Assembly: GCA_030054195.1 (NCBI GenBank)
Contig: JASGCJ010000002.1
Location: 25,777 to 89,776, forward strand
Source: Minisyncoccota bacterium
GTDB lineage: Bacteria; Verrucomicrobiota; Verrucomicrobiia; Methylacidiphilales; Verrucolacustridaceae
Length of the DNA: 64,000 nucleotides
Direction: 5' to 3'
This document shows, in pieces, positions 60,757 through 64,000 of the stretch; positions within the stretch are counted from its first letter, which is position 1, and every line of letters begins with the position of its first letter. The notes beneath the pieces were generated by a model. The model was not told the DNA's origin and ran no database searches. It saw only the letters and a list, made by a program, of their open reading frames with translations. A program made the position numbers and the translations under genes.

Positions 60757-61218
60757 TTAGAAAGGAACATCATCTTCAGGAATCTCTCGCGCCGGAGCCG
60801 ATCCCTTTCCACCACTCTCTCCCTCTGCAGCCCCACCCGCTCCACCACTTTTCCCAGTTCGTCCAGCACCTCCTGCTCCACCTCCACCCCCACGAGACAA
60901 AAATTGAACCCGATCCGCACGCACTCTCATGCGACTCTTCTTTTCCCCCTCCGGCCCCTCCCACTGATCCAACTGCAGCCGTCCCTCCACAAAAACAGGC
61001 GCCCCCTTGCTCAAATAGTCCCGGCACGTCTCCGCCTGCCTTCCCCAAACGACCACATCTACGTAACAAACTTCCTCCTTCTCCGTTCCGTCCTGAGCAC
61101 GATAACTCATGTTGATGGCCATCGCTAAATCTCCCACTGCCGTACCCTTGGGCGTGTGACGCACCTCCGGATCGCGGGTCAGATTCCCCATCAGGAAAAC
61201 TTTATTCAAACTCGCCAT
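60757..61218 (-). CDS. ssb: Single-stranded DNA-binding protein
   Basis: 153 residues. OB fold at ~1-108 with NKVFLMGNLTRDPEVRHTPKG; then a Gly/Arg-rich linker and the acidic tip DDVPF that recruits partner proteins. It lies 10 bases after rpsF. Confidence 0.97.
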   Translation of the reverse strand: MASLNKVFLMGNLTRDPEVRHTPKGTAVGDLAMAINMSYRAQDGTEKEEVCYVDVVVWGRQAETCRDYLSKGAPVFVEGRLQLDQWEGPEGEKKSRMRVRADRVQFLSRGGGGGAGGAGRTGKSGGAGGAAEGESGGKGSAPAREIPEDDVPF

Positions 61219-61228
61219 ACAATTTTCC

Positions 61229-61564
61229 TTAAGCCGTAGCCTCCGCCGTCTTATTTTCGCTCTTTTTGCGCAACTCTGCCTCCGAAACGCTCACCAAGAC
61301 GTATCGGTAGACACAAGTGGTTAAGGCCAATTTTCCCCGAAGCTTGACGATCGATTCGGGTGGCAACTCGCACGTCATATTCGCATAGAAACCCGACTCC
61401 AACGCCCCCGCCACATACTCGAATTTCCTACGCTCCATTTTCTGAGTTCGGGTCACTTTGCCACCTACCGATTTCACCTCACCCTCCACTTGCGCCAACA
61501 CCTCAGGCAAAGATTCCTCTTTGCCCGCTAAATCCAAAACTACCAATAGATCGTATGTCTTCAT
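61229..61564 (-). CDS. rpsF: 30S ribosomal protein S6
   Basis: 111 residues: MKTYDLLVVLD opens the ferredoxin-like S6 fold, and KKMERRKFEYVAGALESGFYANMTCEL-type sequence follows (here read in parts as ERRKFEYV and GFYANMTCELP). ATG 61564 overlaps the pth stop as ATGA, and a start at 61606 is therefore rejected. The C-terminus ends KKSENKTAEATA. Confidence 0.95.
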   Translation of the reverse strand: MKTYDLLVVLDLAGKEESLPEVLAQVEGEVKSVGGKVTRTQKMERRKFEYVAGALESGFYANMTCELPPESIVKLRGKLALTTCVYRYVLVSVSEAELRKKSENKTAEATA

Positions 61565-62133
61565 GCCTCCACTTTCCGGTTTCCCAAAGGCAGCGCAGCA
61601 TCCCATCCGCTCTGCCTCCAGATCTCCACGGCCTCCACAGCCGCAACCACCATTCGGTCGACCACAGGCCGCTCGTCCGGTGTAAACTTTTCCAAAACAT
61701 GATCCGCAGTCGCCCGAGCCCCCACCGGCCGACCCACCCCACCCCGCAACCGAGGATACGCTTTCGTCCCCAACAAGGTTTCGATCGAGTCTAATCCACG
61801 ATGCCCACCACTCGAACCCTCCGCTCGCAATCGGAGTTTTCCTAAAGGCAGATCCACATCATCCATAATCACCATAAAATTTTCTTGGGACACTTTCCAC
61901 CAAGCCAGAGCCGCCCGAATCGCCTCCCCAGACGCATTCATCATCGTGGAGGGCTTCAGCAGGATTAGATTCTCCGGGGTGCGGGTCGCCCACCCATCGG
62001 CATAGCGACATTTTTCCCAGCGGAGTTTCTGATTCGACGCGATTCGATCCACTACCTCGAAACCGAAATTGTGGCGAGTTCCCTCGTAAGGTTGACCCTC
62101 ATTCCCCAACCCGGCGACCAAGCCGATCTCCAT
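61561..62133 (-). CDS. pth: Peptidyl-tRNA hydrolase
   Basis: 190 residues. GLGNEGQPYEGTRHNFGFEVVD holds the catalytic His (RHN), with the matching Asp in MNASGEAI and DDVDLPLGKLRLRAEGSSGGHRGLDSI downstream. It releases peptides from stalled peptidyl-tRNA. Follows rplY with an 18-base gap, the usual rplY-pth pairing. Confidence 0.97.
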   Translation of the reverse strand: MEIGLVAGLGNEGQPYEGTRHNFGFEVVDRIASNQKLRWEKCRYADGWATRTPENLILLKPSTMMNASGEAIRAALAWWKVSQENFMVIMDDVDLPLGKLRLRAEGSSGGHRGLDSIETLLGTKAYPRLRGGVGRPVGARATADHVLEKFTPDERPVVDRMVVAAVEAVEIWRQSGWDAALPLGNRKVEA

Positions 62134-62151
62134 CGTGCCTCCTGCCCGCGG

Positions 62152-62919
62152 TTACTTCTTAGCCGGTTCCTTCTTGGCCCCCTCCTTGGCGTCCGCCTTC
62201 GCCGGCTCCTTCTTTTCAGCCTTTCCAGCATCTTTCTTGTCACCCTTGTCCGCAACAGCTCCGGCCTCCTCACCCTCCTTCTTCTGACGAATAACCTCAG
62301 GCTCAGCCGCCGCAGCCGCAGCTCCCTCAGGAGTCGGGGCTTCTTCCACTTTCGGTAACAACACCATAAACACGGGCAATTCCCGCGTGTTCAAAACCGT
62401 TACACCTGCAGGGAGGTTCACCTCGCCCACGAGAATCGCTTTCCCCACTTCCAAATGAGAAACATCCACGTCGATCCGCTCCGGCAGATCTTTGGGCAAA
62501 CACTCCACCCGCAAAGTACGCAGATTGTGATCCAAAATTCCCCCCCCTGTCCTGACACCGACGGCCTCCCCCACCTCGTGCACGGGAACTTCCACACGCA
62601 GCTTCTTGTTTTCCTCAATCGCATGAAAATCCACATGCTCGATCGTATCCCGCAACGGGTCGTGCTGAACTTCCCGGATTAACGCTATCCGCTTCGTGAT
62701 CGCTCCACCTTCACCTTCTAAAGTCAGATCAATCAACACACTTTCAGAACTGGCCCCATGCAACGCCTCAGCAATCTCACGCCCATTTAATTCCAGAGGC
62801 TGTGCCGTGCCCACCCCGTAGAGAATGGCGGGAACACGACCGCTGGCACGAATCCGACGGGGCCGACGCCCGCCGATCTCAGCTCGAACTTTTGCTTTGA
62901 TTCCTAACCTCTTAGCCAC
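62152..62919 (-). CDS. rplY: 50S ribosomal protein L25 (CTC/TL5 family)
   Basis: 255 residues. The 5S-rRNA-binding domain occupies ~1-95 (GIKAKVRAEIGGRRPRRIRASGRVPAILYG), the second TL5 domain lies at ~100-200, and a Lys/Ala/Glu-rich tail of ~55 residues (KKDAGKAEKKEPAKADAKE) follows. The GTG start at 62919 has GGAGGT five bases upstream. First gene of rplY-pth-rpsF-ssb-rplI. Confidence 0.96.
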   Translation of the reverse strand: MAKRLGIKAKVRAEIGGRRPRRIRASGRVPAILYGVGTAQPLELNGREIAEALHGASSESVLIDLTLEGEGGAITKRIALIREVQHDPLRDTIEHVDFHAIEENKKLRVEVPVHEVGEAVGVRTGGGILDHNLRTLRVECLPKDLPERIDVDVSHLEVGKAILVGEVNLPAGVTVLNTRELPVFMVLLPKVEEAPTPEGAAAAAAEPEVIRQKKEGEEAGAVADKGDKKDAGKAEKKEPAKADAKEGAKKEPAKK

Positions 62920-62947
62920 GTTTTACCTCCGTAATATTGAAGGGAAA

Positions 62948-62976
62948 ATTAAACCAACTTTTCCCCAACAGGTCAA
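62948..62976 (-). promoter_or_regulatory. Sigma70-like promoter of rplY-pth-rpsF-ssb-rplI
   Basis: Minus strand: -35 TTGACC (62976-62971), 17-base spacer, -10 TTTAAT (62953-62948). Start expected near 62941, giving a ~22-base leader with a strong GGAGGT ribosome site. Unlike the other promoters in the window, this one has a normal leader. Confidence 0.6.
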
Positions 62977-63058
62977 CGCATATTCCAATGTCGATTCGTC
63001 ACGATGAAACCTTGTGCCCGTAAACGAAATCCTTTCAGAAATTTCTTACTCTCGTGTG

Positions 63059-63097
63059 CAAAAAAAGAACCCTTGGAGGTTTTGCCTCCAAGGGTTC
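63059..63097 (-). terminator. Strong intrinsic terminator of the minus-strand RNA
   Basis: Read on the minus strand: a perfect 13-bp stem GAACCCTTGGAGG / CCTCCAAGGGTTC (63097-63085 with 63079-63067), 5-base loop CAAAA, followed by seven T. On the plus strand the T-run is on the wrong side, so transcription comes from the right. Confidence 0.9.
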
Positions 63098-64000
63098 GTA
63101 CGGGTGTGGGAGTTCGCCACGCTCTCTTTCCCAGTGACTGGCTATTTGGCGCCTGGACCAATCTCTCGATTCATCCTGCTTTTTCCTTCGGCTGCCAGTT
63201 CCCCGACGCTATTCACCGCCCACGCTTCACGGCGCAGGAGGAGTTTACGGCCTCATAGCAGGGCCGCCGCGACCATCCCTGATCGCGATCTATTGAGTGA
63301 AGCCTCTTTGCCTGGTTCGGTCCGTACCTGCCGGTACGGGCGCGCCACACACGGTGTTGACCCACCCACGAGAATTACCCTGTGACGGGTTGTTTTGCGG
63401 GTCACCACCTTGAGTCAGGAGGACTGCCAGCACTTTTGGCGCTGCGTTGGCCCCCTGCCACGGGTCTAGCTTCTTACCTCTCAGGTTGCTTTTTCCTCGT
63501 AGCCGGGCGACGTCCCTCTCGGGTCCGCCCCCCGAACTCGGAGTTGGGCTGTTGACCAAGCCTGCCGACCTGATCTCCCATCTCCGTTTATTCGCTGTTA
63601 GCCCTTTTCGCGCTTCCCCTGCATCAGAGGAAACCTTAGAGCCGAGGACCTTACGACCCCCAACCCAAACCAACCACGAATACCTGACCTTCTCACAGTA
63701 GCAACCATCGCCCTTTTCTTGGAGCGACTGTGTCCGCCAAGGGAACCGAAACCGTCCCCCCAACGTGACTTGGCTAGCATGCGGCTTCTTTAGTTATCGC
63801 TGCCAACCTCTCAAACCCCTAATTCGCATTCTACGGACACCGTCATTGCCTTCGCTTTCACTCCGACTTTGCCGATGTTTTTCTGGGTGCGACCCCAGCC
63901 GCGGGATTTGGTGAGACATGCCCTTGCTGGACTTGTGATCCAACCTGGGGGCCGAGGCAGTCAAGCCTCCTCGACCATTCTCCAGTTACCTGGAGCTATC
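63059..64000 (-). ncRNA. Large structured RNA-like locus, unidentified (partial)
   Basis: No credible gene occurs in the last 0.9 kb: frames are broken and the one long minus-strand reading (63290-63763) has a composition unlike neighbouring proteins. On the minus strand many hairpins are visible: CTCCAG-GTAA-CTGGAG (63995-63980; GNRA loop), CTGGG/CCCAG (63898-63883), CCGTACC/GGTACGG (63339-63322), CGCGA/TCGCG (63268-63287), and the terminator. Probable single-stranded stretches are A-rich on this strand only (GAAAAAG, CGAAAAG, CAAAAG). It does not match 16S, 23S or 5S rRNA, tmRNA or RNase P RNA as I know them. The 5' end lies beyond 64000; strand is set by the terminator. Confidence 0.5.

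Noticed and set aside
63290-63763. 157-codon open reading frame on the minus strand in the RNA-like region
   Set aside because: It is embedded in hairpins, has no ribosome site or recognisable domain, and the flanking sequence in the same frame is broken. More likely a chance frame in a structured RNA.
63059-64000. Ribosomal RNA (23S or 16S)
   Set aside because: Landmark segments such as the 16S 3' anti-SD end or the 23S peptidyl-transferase and sarcin-ricin sequences are absent.
63059-64000. Group II intron
   Set aside because: No domain V hairpin, no reverse transcriptase frame, and no GUGYG-type 5' boundary that fits; the 3' end is an intrinsic terminator. Not fully excluded, since the 5' part is outside the window.
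1-64000. CRISPR array, insertion sequence or integrase
   Set aside because: No direct-repeat array and no transposase or recombinase frames were found on either strand.

Overview
The window is gene-dense (about 60 protein genes, one tRNA, almost no spare DNA) and reads as chromosome from a Gram-negative bacterium with an LPS outer membrane (LpxD, BamA, Skp, an Mla-type lipid transporter). A planctomycete/verrucomicrobial-style prepilin, system II cytochrome c biogenesis (ResB/CcsA), GH57 branching enzyme next to a DUF4912 protein, and the general gene mix suggest Verrucomicrobiota or a neighbouring PVC lineage. That placement is an inference, not proved here. No phage, transposase, CRISPR array or recognisable rRNA was seen.

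Layout. 1-7941 (minus): a long colinear run of a cNMP-binding protein, AI-2E-type permease, YqjD/YqjE/YqjK-like membrane proteins, proBA, a glycoside hydrolase/glycosyltransferase fusion and an ABC exporter cut by the left edge. 8036-12031 (plus): STAS protein, MlaE, MlaF, MlaD, an RsbW-type kinase domain and a metallo-beta-lactamase-fold hydrolase. 12036-17670: a WG-repeat protein, ResB and CcsA, folB, tRNA-Val and a fumarylacetoacetase-family enzyme. 17819-22764: a SWIM/SNF2 helicase, divergent from a membrane-anchored protein plus prepilin. 22823-28727 (plus): pdxJ-acpS-nnr, a sugar phosphotransferase, rlmN, prmA. 28730-33754: pyruvate-dehydrogenase-type E1 beta and alpha, a second cNMP protein, a CDF-like transporter with unusual metal-site residues, and an APC permease.

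33756-40954 (minus) is an alaS-ribBA-ribH-nusB-ribD-ribE-zinc-ribbon operon. It holds a complete riboflavin branch, and ribD carries a perfect 28-bp palindrome read through in frame. 41107-49748 holds an exported SOD, a DinG helicase, a CbiX/DR2241 pair, an ECF sigma/anti-sigma pair with an HtrA-like protein that has lost its whole catalytic triad, a polyprenyl diphosphate synthase and a HEAT-repeat lipoprotein. 49791-52946 has DUF3276 and hisF-trpE-trpG. 53060-55559 is DUF4912 plus GH57. 55561-62919 (minus) carries bamA-skp-lpxD and rplY-pth-rpsF-ssb-rplI.

The last 0.9 kb (63059-64000) has no credible gene. On the minus strand it looks like a large structured RNA that ends in a very strong intrinsic terminator and runs off the right edge; I could not assign it to a known family. 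Other recurring signals are the many 4-bp start/stop overlaps (ATGA, GTGA, TTGA), which mark translationally coupled operons, and sigma70-like promoters whose -10 box sits only 6-8 bases from a start codon, which suggests leaderless transcripts.
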